The notes: a model not told the origin generated them from the sequence alone. A DNA stretch of 64,000 nt from Amborella trichopoda (GCF_000471905.2 NW_006499207.1:3135865-3199864), one strand, 5' to 3'; counted from the first letter of the stretch, positions 20,984 through 32,398 are shown. Made by a program: numbers and translations.

Positions 20984-21769
20984 GCTGGTTAGGTGCCTCG
21001 ATCTCGCCCTCCAGATCCTTTTGGGGATCTGGCGGCACACGTCTCTTGTTTCGAGGAGAGAACCGAGACGTTTTTGAGATCACACTTTTGGCAACCTTGT
21101 TCGAGAATGGGGGTAGGTGTTACCAACTGGTGAGAGAGGAATTTAAGGTGGGTTCGAGACTTACTCGGGCTGGCTTATGTGGGCGCCATCTTAGATCACG
21201 AAAAATGCCCCCCAGTCATAAAGCTGGTTCGGAAAATGCTTGCCTTGGCTTGTATTCTTCTTGTTTTCTGCAATCACACACATATGTGGCAAAGGTTATA
21301 AGACAGGTGGGTCAAACCTCACCCTTTTCCTCTTTGATGAACGTACACAAGGATGTGCATTCAAAAAGAAGAAGAGAAGAAAGACCGGGGAGAGAAGAAT
21401 TCGATTGAGCGAGAGAATCAGAGCGACAACTAAGTTGGTGAGTAATTAACTTGACGTGGTAGCAAAACAGGCTCGATAATTAGGATCGGCTCACAGGGTT
21501 ACTACTAGACGTCACTACCAGTACCGACTAGCTAGGCATGATGGTCAGTCTATCGTGGTAATAAAGTGGGCCAAGTAATGCTGACACAAAAACATTACGA
21601 CTAGACGACAAGACTACCATGAGAGGCTAACCTCAATCCCTCTTAGTCGGAAGAAAGAGTAACAAAATGATAGTTGTGAGGAAAGAATAAGAAATGAAGT
21701 GAGAGAAGAAGGGAACAGAAGAGGGGAGGGCGAAGAAAGGAAGAGAACAGTATGAAAGGTGTGAGAACA

Positions 21770-22265
21770 AAAGAGAGAGGGAAGGAAGATGCAATTGGCG
21801 CTAGGCATTGCCAACTGTGTTAGAAGGAAGAGAGAGAAAACACACTCAATGTTAAGCTTTACCGACTGTGTTATACAGAGGAGAGGATAGAGAAGACATA
21901 ATCGGCACTAGGCTTCGCAGTCTATGAGGAGAAGAGAGAGAAAACACAGTCGGTTCTAGGCATCGACGACTGTCAAAAGCAGAGAGAGAAAAATTAGTCA
22001 GCGCTAGACTTCACTGACTGTCAGAAGAAGAGAGATGGAGAGTCCAAGCCAGTGCTAGGCTTATGCATTTTGTGATGAAAGAGAAGTAGGAGTGAGATCG
22101 AGCCGGTGTAAGGCTTCGTCGACTGTGAGAGAAAAGAAGAGAGAGAAATCCAACTGACGGTAGTCTTCGTCAACTGGCTTCATAAGAGACGAAGAGAGAG
22201 AAATCCAATTGGCGCTAGGCTTCACTGTCTGGCTTAGAAGAGAAGGGGAGAGAGAAATCCCCACT
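21770..22265. repeat. Tandem array of hairpin-prone units in LTR-B
   Basis: Units of roughly 55-65 bases carry CAGTCGG-(C/T)(G/T)CTAGGC(T/A)TCG-(A/C)CGACTG, in which the outer bases pair with each other, then a purine spacer AGAAGAGAGAGAAA. Examples start near 21880, 21945, 21995, 22045, 22100, 22150 and 22205. The inner word GGCGCTAGGC also occurs at 12365 and 55709. Confidence 0.65.
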
Positions 22266-22755
22266 TGATGTTGGGAATGAAAGAAGAGGAGAGAGAAAAC
22301 CCCACTCGATGCTGGGAATGAAAGTAAGGGAGAGAGAAAACCCCACCCGACACTGAGAATGAGAGTAGAGGAGAGAGAAAAGAGAGATGAAGATGAGAAA
22401 GAAGGGAGGACAAAGATAGAGATAGAGACAAGAAAGAGAGGAGAGAGATAAGGATGAGAAGAGGAGAGATAGTGATAGAGACGAGAAGAAGAGTGATAGA
22501 GATAAGAATGAGAAATAGGGGAGGAGAGAGAAAGAGATAAAGATGAGAGTTAGAGGAGGAGAGAGATAAAGATGAGATAGAGGATAGGAGAGAGAAAGGG
22601 GAGAGGAGAGAGAAAGATATAAAGATGAGACAGAGGGTAGGAGAGAGAAAGAGAAAGAGATGAGATAAAGGGGAGGAGAGAGAGAGAAAGAGAGAAAGTT
22701 ACCTACCTGAAGGGTACCAACCCTTTTTTTCTCTCTCCTCTCTCTCTCTCTCCAA
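22265..22755. repeat. Purine-rich GAGAGA/GATGAGA tract
   Basis: Almost 500 bases of A and G with few T (for example GAGAGAGATAAGGATGAGAA), in imperfect 20-30 base periods. On the minus strand it forms a 187-residue open frame made of Ser, Leu, Pro and Phe, which is an artefact of CT repeats. Such tracts can form triplex DNA or bind GAGA-type factors; neither is shown here. Confidence 0.8.
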
Positions 22756-22831
22756 AATGTACCCAAGAACTTCAACAAGAACTTTAATCAATGAAAAATG
22801 AACCGAAGGTCCTTACAATTTAGCTTTGCAT

Positions 22832-22841
22832 GTTTATATAG
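22832..22841 (-). promoter_or_regulatory. TATA-like box of LTR-B
   Basis: Minus strand CTATATAAAC, about 80 bases ahead (in transcription direction) of the purine tract. It aligns with the boxes of LTR-A and LTR-C. Confidence 0.6.
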
Positions 22842-24111
22842 AGTTGGGACAAAACGTGGGCGTACGTGCTAAAATTGAAGATAATTACAATTTGATTGAA
22901 TTTAAAGAAATTCTAGAAATGAGTGGAAAAGGACTGTTTTTCTCTTGCCTAATAATGTGTGGAATTTCATAACAGTCCTTGCTGCTGCCAGAGAACTTAC
23001 GTGATATTCCGTGGCTGACCTGAGGTCGTTTTGATGCCTGTTTGATAAAAGATTATTGCTTTCTTGTAGGGCACGGCATGGCTACCATTTTGATACCAAC
23101 TTCAAGCCATGAATCATGTTTTTGAGCCATGATCATGTGACTTGAATTTTAGATGAATCTTGAAAACTTCGGATCGATTGTGTGCTCGTTCCATGATGTT
23201 TCTTCGTAATTTCTTCATTGAATAACACTACTCATGTCGTCACAATCATATTGTAATGAACGTAGCTTGATTTTGTGTCCGGATGAGGATTTTGTCGTTA
23301 TGCATTTTTTACAAGAATCTTGGAATCTGGCAGCCGGAATTTACAGCAGATTTGATGCCTTCGTGGGTGAAATTCAACTGTTCATCGTAAGCGAGGTTCG
23401 GACCACATAATGCAGTTGGTTTCATGCTGATCGGGTATGCGAGCATCGTGATCTGGCTGCTCGAACGAGGCGTGCTGCTACTAAATTTTCTGCAACTTCC
23501 TTTATGGACCAGCAACTTTCATTCAGTTTTTCACCCTGCTCGGGCGTTATCACGGGGCGTACCGCATGTCGAATTGCTCGGCTTGATGAGACGAACTCGC
23601 TCACCAATTTGGGAGCGATCCGACTTGGAACGAGTGAGATATAGGCCTCGAAAGTGACTTCCTGTGACTGTAAAAACAGCCACCATTAATGGTGTTTTGA
23701 TGCAGTGCCGCCACACGAGAATAGTGTGTGGCATACCCCTATTCGGTATTTTACCCATAACTTTGTCTTGGAGTGTCCGATTAAGCTGAAACTTGCGCCT
23801 AAGGGGTTTTTGACTATGCCGAATCTAATGGCATGGTCCCATAGCTTTTTGATGCACCAAAAGTATGGCTCTAGTTGCAGGGTCCATTTCAGGGTGCTAG
23901 AGACCGATTTCGCTAAAATTGTTTCTTTGTGTTAACTGCCTTAGACATACCTGATCGTGATGAAACTTGGTAGGTGGTCTTTTGAAATATTGATGAAGAT
24001 CTTGACCAATTCTGGGGCCATTATGAGACTGTCAAGAATTTCCACTGTTTTGTAGGCTTTATTGACATGTTTCCTATTAGGGACCAAGGTGCCGAAAAAT
24101 ACGTTCAAACA

Positions 24112-25240
24112 GTTGTTTTGTGGGTTTAAAGCTTGACACAAAGTAGGTGACAGTTGCTGAAATTCTTGCAACAGTTGGAGTGACACATATTTTGGGGCGT
24201 ATCTCTTAATCCATGCACACTCTCGAAATGGTGTAAAAAGGCACGATTAAAATAGATAAGCATATCATTCATTTAAAACCAGTTTGAGCTTGTTTAGACA
24301 TCATTTGGTCACTTAAAAATGCGATGCAAGGACAAACACAGTTTTGGAAAATCTCATTCTCAGGCTTGACATACTTCAGAGAACACTTAAAACTTCACAA
24401 CCCAAGACAATACTTGATGCATAACCATATTCATATACACCAGTCACACAAGAGAACTACAATACAAATTTTCAAAGCTAACAAGTTCATTTATACTGGT
24501 CAAACAACCATGGCATTAGAGGCACAAATATAGTATTTCCATTCTCATCTACCCCATTCAAACATACATGCTTGCTCCCATCATTTAACCCATTACTAAT
24601 GCTTAGATCAATCCCTACAATTGGTTGATGCAAGGAGATAGACCTACTTACCTGTAGTTCACGATGTCTCCAAGTCTTCACCCACAAGGCACCTCCAAAC
24701 TCCTCGTTAATGGTGTCCAACGGCAACAGCAGCAAAGGGGCGTCTCTCCTTTGCTCTAGAGAGAGAAAGAAAAGGAAAATGAGCAAAAGGTAGAGGGGGA
24801 AAGAAGAGTACCCGTGGGTAGGTGGGGTTCACGTGGTTATCATGCATGGCTCTGACGAAGGCGGCGCTGACACATACAACGCTGCGCTGACAAGTGCAAC
24901 TGTATAATTTGGCCAAACACACATGGCGACGCACCCTTACATAGCCGACGATGCTCCCTTAGGCAGTCAATGATGCTCCCTTCAATGAGCGACATTGCCT
25001 CTATACACAGACAATGTTATGCCTCTTAACGCGTGCGACGATACACTTATACGCATGGCGCTGCCTTCGGTTCACGCATGACGTTACCCCTTAAACCCAT
25101 GCGTGGCATTAGTCTTTACGCACATGGCATTACCTCTTCTTCATCTTCATTCACGCAAGGTGTTGCAGATCCTTCTGCTGACTCTATCGCCGTGTACGCC
25201 TTAAGTCCAAGAAAATTTGGGGTTCGTACATCCTAAGAGG
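24112..25240 (-). mobile_element. Chromovirus LTR fragment
   Basis: Words such as CAGTTGCTG, CATTTAAAA, TTTGAGCTTGT and TTTGGTCACT, then an array of CGACGATGCTC, GCATGGCG and GCATGACGTTACC (24870-25150), follow the order in the chromovirus LTR at 31260-32290. Similarity fades after about 25240, near a CTAAGAGGTG word that in the other copies lies just past the PPT. TATA box and most of the PPT side are lost. Old and truncated. Confidence 0.5.
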
Positions 25241-26029
25241 TGAAGAACATGATCTCCATGATTGGGGATTGGTTTTGGTGAGGCCCCAATGCAATTGTAT
25301 ACGAATTAACCTTTTGAGGTAATTTTTGTCCCAGATTGTTCTTGGGAGGTTTGATTGAGCCCAAATTTGGTCCCTAATGGTTTTCCGATGCTCTGGATGC
25401 AATGGCAGTGGTCTGGTACAATTTTGAAGCCCTTAGCATGGGGTTGTAGTTGTAAGGTCTCTTTGTAGTGTGATGGTACTTTTCCCAAGCTTGCCTAGTG
25501 TTCGGCTTATTCTGAAGTGCTCCCTTAGTCAGGCGGCGTCTTGGGCACCAGCAGGACTAGGTTTTCACTAGCCCTTTCTTTATTTGTGTTAGGGATGTAG
25601 GTATGTCAAAAATGCGTACAACAACATTCCCTAAGAGATGTTGCTCTTCGAGAGAAGAGAGAAGTGAAACATTTGGAATGTGACTTTGTCTTCAAAGTTC
25701 ATCTTTCCAATCCTTACCAAGACGTGTTTATCTTCTCTCAACGAAATAATTTTTCTTCTCGATCACCGGTGTCAACATGATCCTTGAGGGGGAGTCCATG
25801 TTAAGCTTCTTCTTGAGGGGCAACTGAAGTAAACTCTTAGCGAATTGGTGATTTCGCTTAAGTATTCCTTCATAATGGTTCTAGAATCCCTTTCTTTTCT
25901 AGGAGAGAGCATTGATGGGCTACCTCATAAATGACTAACCACTCCATGTCGACGATGCCTCCTTATTGGGCCAGCAAGTGGGTTCCCCTGGTGGGCTTTT
26001 TCCCAATCTAGCTGGTGGTTATTTTTTTT
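25241..26029. other. Unassigned spacer with weak LTR-like text
   Basis: No gene seen. At 25350-25480, text like AAATTTGGTCCCTAATGG ... GCAATGGCAGTGGTC loosely follows the upper part of the LTR-A/B/C family (about 14180-14290), which suggests another very diverged copy. 25590-25900 shows no recognised motif. Confidence 0.3.
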
Positions 26030-26830
26030 TTTCTTGGGCTGGGGATTTTGATTTTTAGCTCTAGGGGCAGGAGATTGGATTTTTGGCTCTAGGGCTGGAG
26101 ATTTGGATCTTAGGGCTGGGGCTGGAATTTGGATTTTAGCACTGGGGGTAGAGTATGGATTTTGTTTCATGGCCGAAATTTTGGATTTTGGCACTGGGGC
26201 AAGAATTTGGATTTTGGTCCTCAGGCCAGAATTTGGATTTTGGCGCTGGGGCCAGAATTTTGGATTTTGGGGTTGGGCCGGAGATTTGGATTTTGGAGCT
26301 AGGGTCGGAGATTTGGATTTGATACTACGGCTGGATTTTGAATTTTGACGCGGGGTCGAAATTTTGGATTTTGATGTTGAGGGCCGAAATTATGGATTTT
26401 AGCACTAGGGCTTAAAATTCTGGATTTTGCCACTACGGCCAAGATTTGGATTTTGACACTAGGGCCGGAGATTTTGATTTTTGGCTCTAGGCCTGGGGAT
26501 TTGGATGTTGGCGCTGGGGCCGAAATTTTGGATGTTGGCATTGGGGCCGAAATTTTGATTTTTTCACTAAGGCTGGAGATTTTGATTTTTAGCTCTAGGA
26601 CCAGGGATTAGGATCTTGGTGCTGGCATCCGAATTTTGGATTTTGGTGCTGAGGCTAAAATTTTGATTTTGGCACTGGGCCAATGATTTTGATTTTTAGC
26701 TCTAGGGCCGGGGATTTGGATTTTGGCGCTAGGGCCGAAAATTTGGATTTTGGCGTTGAGGCTGGAATTTTGATTTTGGCACTGAGGCCGGAATTTGGAT
26801 TTTCGTGCTAGGGCTAGAATTTGGATTTGT
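26030..26830. repeat. Minisatellite, unit about 27-29 bp (GGATTTTGGCGCTGGGGCC)
   Basis: Roughly 28 imperfect units of AATTTTGGATTTTGGCGCT-GGGGCCG or the variant TTTTTAGCTCTAGGGCCGG. The reverse complement, only about seven units, is at 37785-37990. In both places it abuts the same arm sequence, so it moved or was duplicated with the arm. Frames translate to repeated peptides and are not genes. Confidence 0.85.
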
Positions 26831-26834
26831 ACTC

Positions 26835-27785
26835 AATAGCTTTTGGATTCATGTTTTTTGCTTTGAAGTTGGCTGGTACCTTCTTCTTTTCAGGCAGTAG
26901 TTGCATCAACATGCTTATTTTAATCCAAGCATATTTTCAGGTATTCACTTGAATTGGATAGGAGAGATGCCACAAGCGTGGTTTTCACCGACTCCTTTTT
27001 GAGGCATTTTTACTCGTGACTTCAGGGTCACATCTACCTTGTTTTTCCATTCTTACTGATTGTGCCCTTACAGGTTTTTTCCATGCCCGGCTTTCTTGTT
27101 TTCAAGAAACCTTTACTCATGACTTCAAGACCATGCCCGCCTATCTTTTTTACTCATGGTGCCCTTGCAGGTTTTCATGATGCCTAATTTTTTTTTTTTT
27201 TATTGTTGTTTTCTTCAAGGGTTCTTCTCTTTGGAGGGATCCTGCTTGGATGGTGTTCGCTGGAGTAGTGAACACCACAGATGAGATGTCAAGGGATATA
27301 ACTGCGTTTGTGTGCAGGGAGCGTATGAGCACTGATTGTCGAAGCGGGACTTCGTGAGGTGGGATGCATCCTCATGGTAGCAAGACATTTCCTAGGAAGG
27401 CAAGTCATTTCGATGATGATCCAATTTGCTTTTATGGGAAATGTCGTCAAGAAGGCAAAATAATTTCTCGTAATCCGTTGAAAGTGACATTTGGGAGGCG
27501 ACGCGACAGAAGATTTGACCGATGATCTTTCGAGAATGATGTCTAGGAGGCGAGGCAGTGGAGAACCTTGACTAGCAGTCGATTGAAACGCTATCGTAGT
27601 GATACGTATTGGTGTGGTCGGATGAAGCGTTACTTGGGAAGCAAAAGTGCTTTTATGACAGTCGGGTGGCATATATAAAAAGAGCCTTCTGGCTGAGAGA
27701 GCATGAGGGCAACTCCTTCTGTTTTTTGATAAGCATCTTACTTCCCTATTTCTTTCTTTGTAGAGGGATAGATTAGATCTCAAGG
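26835..27785 (+). repeat. Inverted-repeat arm A (LTR-like, with TATA box)
   Basis: Its reverse complement is found in two blocks, 37735-37207 and 29605-29245, separated by the chromovirus at 29611-37201. Shared marks in order: GCATCAACATGC, TTTACTCATGGTG, GAGGGATCCTGCTTGGATGG, GACTTCGTGAG, GGCGAGGCAG, TTACTTGGGAAGCAAAAGTG, TATA box, GAGAGAGCA. The structure (TATA followed by a short leader) looks like an LTR or promoter module. Terminal TG/CA were not identified. Confidence 0.7.
27671..27680 (+). promoter_or_regulatory. TATA box of arm A
   Basis: GGCATATATAAAAAGAGCC, with the aligned box in arm B (29348-29357, minus) reading ATATATAATAG. Conservation between the arms and the classic TATA context support a core promoter. 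Confidence 0.6.
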
Positions 27786-28775
27786 TAGCGTATCGCTCAA
27801 AAAAAAAGGAGTGACATGTGGCCCACTCACAAAGAAGCACGAATGGCACGCGAAGTGAAAAGTTATGAGATTCAGGGACACGGGAGCACAACCGGCATGT
27901 GAAGTGAAGCGCTACACGAGAGAAACATCGCATAACTCAAAGGTATGGGAGTACGAATGGCATAGAAAATGACATGTCACACTAACGAAAAGAGCACGCT
28001 CCGCCCCGAGGAAGCGCAGTTGATACACAATCAAGACGCCGCGCAATCCCAATGCAACTGAATCAAAAAATCCTGCATAGACCCCCGCACAACACTTACT
28101 ACCCCGCACGCATGTCTCTTTCACCTAAACAGCTTGTCCATTCCGGGCAATGACACCATTCATTTCAGGTATGCAATGCGGCATCTCGACCCACACAAAT
28201 TCTTAGATCTCCCCCAGAGGGTTCAGACCACACCCATGCACCATCACACAGGATAGCCAAACGAGTTGTTTTCCTTGTGCTATCCGCACACATGAGACCC
28301 TTGTTGTTCAAGTGCTCAAAAAAAATAAAATAAAAAAAATCAGGGTCTTCGCTAAAACAGAAAAACGACACGCACCCATGGGGCTCGAACGAAAACCCAA
28401 TAGGTCATTCGAACCATTCAAAGCCCGATAGTTCGTAGACCCCCTCGGGGCAGAAACAAGTCTTCTAGTTCATTTCTTGTTCTTGCCATCAAAGAGAGAT
28501 AAGAACTAAGAACATAAGGGAAAGAAGAGCAAAGCAAACTACGAAAAAGACAAAAAAAAAGTGCTAGCCACAAGAGAAGGAAGATGCAAACCAAAAGGGA
28601 ATATTTTTTATTTCATGAACAAAGAAGTGATTACAAAGCTGCGATTGTAATGAAATCTATGAACTCCAAAAAAAAAAATGGATGAGTATAAACCCCTTTT
28701 TGAAATGAGTCTCTTGCTCAAAGACATGGTCTCCAAATCTGCCGCTGCCTTCTGAAAATGGTCGTGTCTTCCAAG
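27786..28775. other. Interval between facing arms, no gene recognised
   Basis: It contains short repeats around GCACGAATGGCACGCGAAGTG and GGAGTACGAATGGCATAG (27830-27970), A-rich runs at 28320-28340 and 28550-28560, and no similarity that I recognise. Frames are short. Confidence 0.4.
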
Positions 28776-28779
28776 ACAA

Positions 28780-29245
28780 CTAGTCATTCTTTTCTACAAA
28801 AGGGAGCTTGAAAATAATGAAAATAACCCCTCGCTCATTTTCACCCACGAGTGAAGGAAAAGAACCAGGAGGAGTTCGGGGAACAACAACAACAAAAAAG
28901 CTAAGTAGGAAATCTCCCACTTGACATGTTGGCAGTCCACCCAAACAACGAATGTTGAAGTTGATGTGGACCAAATCATCCAATCGACAAGATGACGGGC
29001 AAGTGAATACCATCACAATCCTATAGAAACTTACACACATCCTAGGATCTTGCTCTAGTGGTCTCAAGAAAACAGTAGGGACCTGAAGTCAAGAAACGCA
29101 CCATCCAGTGTGGGTCCAACAACACTTTTGTAGGGTCGAACATCTTCACCCAAAAGCACAGCACTCGAGCGCACTCCAAGACCTGGGACTAGGAAGCCAG
29201 CCTCAGTAAAAGACATGGCTTCCAAAACGAAGAGTTCAAGAAAGG
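28780..29245 (-). pseudogene. Unrecognised broken coding region downstream of arm B promoter
   Basis: On the minus strand, about 110 bases after the arm B TATA box, an ATG near 29217 opens MSFTEAGFLVPGLGVRSSAV, then LLGEDVRPYKSVVGPTLDG, to a stop near 29066. It continues in another frame as RPLEQDPRMCVSFYRIVMV, DDLVHINFNIRCLGGLP and GDFLLSFFVVVVPRTPPGSF (29067-28780). Amino-acid composition is protein-like and not repeat-like, but I do not recognise the family. No counterpart follows arm A. It could be a captured gene fragment or an element ORF. Confidence 0.4.
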
Positions 29246-29610
29246 AGAGATTTGATCTCCCCCTGTTCAAAGAAAGAAATGAGAAAATAAGAAGCTTCTC
29301 AAAAAATAGAAGGAGTTTCCCTCTTGCTCTCTCGGCCGGAAGCCCCCTATTATATATGCCACATTCCCAACATAAATGCACTTTTGCTTCCCAAGTAAAG
29401 CTTCATCCAAAAACATTGATATGTGTCACTATAATAGATCCTCAATCGACTGCCAAGCAGTTCTCCGCCGCCTCACCTACATGGGATCATTCTCAATAGA
29501 TCAACGGTCAAATATTCCTCTGCCTCGCCTCCCAAGGGTCATCTTCAAGAGATTATGAGAAAATCTTCTGCCTTCCTGACAATGTTTCCTAAAAACGCTA
29601 ATGGGATCCT
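29245..29610 (-). repeat. Inverted-repeat arm B, inner block
   Basis: Reverse complement of 27400-27785, with shared GGCGAGGCAG, TTGGGAAGCAAAAGTGC and the TATA box. Continues at 37207 on the other side of the chromovirus. Bases 29606-29610 (ATCCT) form one half of the chromovirus target duplication. Confidence 0.7.
29348..29357 (-). promoter_or_regulatory. TATA box of arm B
   Basis: Minus strand ATATATAATAG, aligned with the arm A box. It points toward arm A, so the two promoters face each other over about 1.7 kb. Confidence 0.55.
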
Positions 29611-32398
29611 TGTCACAACTGTGTCTCCGACAGTCCCACTTACCTTGGCCGAGGGCGACCGAGCACAGGTTCGTGATCCCAATCTAGCGTTTGTCTCTCA
29701 CATAAGAGTTGATTCAATGTCTCTTTCTACGTAATCAAGCAAACCAAGGAAAGTAAAGTCTTAAATAAGTCTTAGAATTTAAAACTAGGCCAAACCATTC
29801 TTCAAAAAGATGTTACATTACATTACATCCCAAAATTAGTATAATAGAGTTCAGGGCTCCATGGCCAATAGTTACATAATTCCAAGAAAGTAATACAAAT
29901 AGAGCCGAGAGCCTAGCTTCCTAAAAGGTCTAAAAACCCTTATCGGGGTGGTTGCCTCGGTTCTCAGCTATGACCTGCACTCCCAGCTCCGCACCTGTTA
30001 CTCCCAGTCTACAGGGAGAAAAAAAATAATGGGATGAGCTTTGAAGCTCAAAAGAAAATCTAGTGTTATGCATTAGTAACGCATCTATCCATGTGCGATA
30101 AACAATTTATTTGGTAAAAATCGGTGGTAGTGCAATGGCTATGCATCTTGGTTAACGGATCAGTGCATGGGTTATGGTCATGATATCCAAGTGAGAGTGC
30201 ATCAATTATGAACTTAGGTATCAATCATGGATAATATCATGCAATCATTAGAACTATATAGGAAATTATATGCACAACTCATTCATTACACTCTCACTCC
30301 CTAGTTCACCTATTCCTTCTAATAGAAGCCCTGTCCATCAGGCCAAGCCAATCCTATTATTTAGGACTTCTACCATCTCACAGGAGGGACGGAAATGACA
30401 AGTTAATTCGCTTCATAATACCCACGACTCATGCACACGGTTCGCAGCACGAATTGCAGTTCGACAGGCCTTTACCTTGCAAGGTATCCATCATTCACCT
30501 ATCTTATCGCGTGAACCACAAGGAGTGACCCTGCTTTTTCCCCTAACATGTTCCTGTCATTGTGCAGGTTAGGGAATATGCAGGCATCACCTCCTCAGTG
30601 TATCAATCTCCACCACTGATGGGTATACCATCGTGCAGTGGCCAGTTTCAGTAAACAGTGGCCAATATTCTCATCAACATAATAGTGCCAAACTCACTAC
30701 CAATGGGTGCTCCATTGCATAGTGGTCATCATATAGGCCTCTTTTCATGCTCGAGCATTCAATTTCATTCTTGCCAATTCAGTGCCACATAATAAATAAT
30801 TCACATTCTCATCATATCATTAGGGAAATTAAAACAAAACATTCATTGCATAAATTGTAGCATAGAATTTACTCATGGGCATCACTAACGGTATTTCGGC
30901 ACTTATCATGAAGCATTCATCATATAATTATCACATTGGCATGGCACTTGTGAATTTTCACATGGTATTCGGAAGGAAGAAACACGCACGGTGCTACGCG
31001 ATGCCAAGCGCAGGGCATTAGGTGCTCGGCGTTATGCACACGGAGTTACGTGTGCAGCATTATGCACACGGCATTACGCGCATGGCGTTCCGCACATGAG
31101 GTTTTCACAGATGGCAATGAACAAACACAAGCGGCAATGCAGAGGCGGCGATGCACAAACACAAGCAGCAATCCACAGACAACGATGAACAAACTCAAGC
31201 GGCAACGTGCGGACATCGATGCACTAACGCAAGCGGCAATGCATAGACGGCCATGCACAGAAGGAGTCACAGTCACCGGAATTTACAGTGATTGTGAGCG
31301 ATGACATGTCTCACGTTTTAGTCCATAACTTTTGATCCATGTAACTTTTCATCATGATAAGAAAAGAAAAATTTTATTAGACATGTGTATCTTTCATTTA
31401 AAATCAATTTGGGCCCATTTGGCCACCGTTTGGGTAGTGAAAAGCTTTGGGCGAGAGCCCACACAGTTGCTGGAAAATCACCTTCCCTCAAGCATTTACT
31501 TGTCATCACCATATTGTACACCATTTTATAAATCAGCTTAAATCATAATTTTTCCTTAAACATATCAAGTGAATTTGTAAGTTTGGCAAGAAAATGACTC
31601 GATGATTTTCCCAAAGTTCATTGGCCATGTTCAACATTTATTCTACTTCATTTATCTTTCATTCAACTTTCATTCGTTCTTTCATACATAGTACTAAATC
31701 CACTTACGTAATGTCCATAGCCCTTCTAACCTCCCCTCGCACAGTTCGCCCATCACCCCTTGCCCCCCTCCCCCTTGGTAGCTTTACTCCGGAAGCCTCT
31801 TGCGCAGGTCGCCTTGCCACCAACAAGTCATTGCATTCGACACTAAGTGATAGAGAGAGAGTTTGAAAAGAAAAAGGAGGTGGGGGAAGAGCGAGATTTA
31901 TAGACGTAGGGGGTTGGTGCGAACCACTGTGGTTGACATTGCAGGTGGTAAGAAAAAGGCTATGGCTTGCAACGCACGCACGACGTGCCCCTGAAAAATT
32001 GGCACGACGCTGACAGATGCGATGCGGCGCTGACACCGCTGATGGCTGCACACTTGACCAATTACGCATGGTGTTACTCCAATCGACGATACGCACACAG
32101 CGATGCTATTAGCTGCTGATGCGCATGCGACAATGCTCCAAGCTTGTGATACGCATGCGACGATGCTTCTTATGCCTTCCATGAGTGGTGATACTCCTTG
32201 TTCACACGCGGCGACACCATTTCTTCACTCTTATGTGTGGCGTTAGCTTATATGCTATATGGACGGCACTTGGTCCAAACACCCAGACGACGCTAACCTT
32301 CGCCCTTAGCCCCGGCCATGCACTTTCGTCTTCCTCGACTTCCTTCTCTCTTTCCTCTACCGCGAGTGGTCCGGTTCAATCGTATTGTGGCCCTTACA
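29611..32398 (-). mobile_element. Chromovirus 3' LTR (about 2.8 kb)
   Basis: On the minus strand it begins TGTAAGGGCCACAATACG at 32398, directly after the PPT, and ends AGTTGTGACA at 29611. The partner at 35181-37201 shares long stretches, for example CAGTGGCCAATATTCTCATC at 30660 and 35460. A TATA-like CTATAAATC lies at 31895-31903. Two arrays of GGCGTTA/GCGATGC-type words are at 30990-31270 and 32000-32290. Outer flank ATCCT pairs with ATCGT at 37202. Confidence 0.8.
31895..31903 (-). promoter_or_regulatory. TATA-like box of chromovirus 3' LTR
   Basis: Minus strand CTATAAATC; the 5' LTR has CTATAAAT at 36672-36680 in the same context (followed by a GGGGGAAG-type word on the plus strand). 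Confidence 0.55.

Larger units (their letters stand above)
20986..24111 (-). mobile_element. LTR-B: 5' LTR of element B (about 3.1 kb)
   Basis: On the minus strand it starts TGTTTGAACG at 24111 and ends ACCA at 20986, next to the PBS. Both ends match LTR-A and LTR-C (near the low end GTGAGAGAGGAATTT; near the high end CAGGGTGCTAGAGACCGATT). The middle (21480-22755) is different. It holds a hairpin-rich tandem array and a long purine run in place of most of the GCGACGATAG array of LTR-A. TATA-like box at 22832-22841. The base sequence beyond 24111 looks like chromovirus LTR, so B may have inserted there. Confidence 0.7.

Noticed and set aside
22215-22778. 187-residue open frame on the minus strand
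   Set aside because: Composed of Ser/Leu/Pro/Phe from a GA/CT repeat in LTR-B. No domain, and no-stop bias of the repeat explains it.
26103-26541. Repeated-peptide ORFs (GxWxFGxx type) on both strands
   Set aside because: Direct translation of the 27-29 bp minisatellite. Open frames occur on both strands over the same interval.
27289-27933. 214-residue open frame on the minus strand across arm A
   Set aside because: It overlaps the conserved TATA box and leader of the arm on the opposite strand. Arm B does not preserve the frame, so it is chance.
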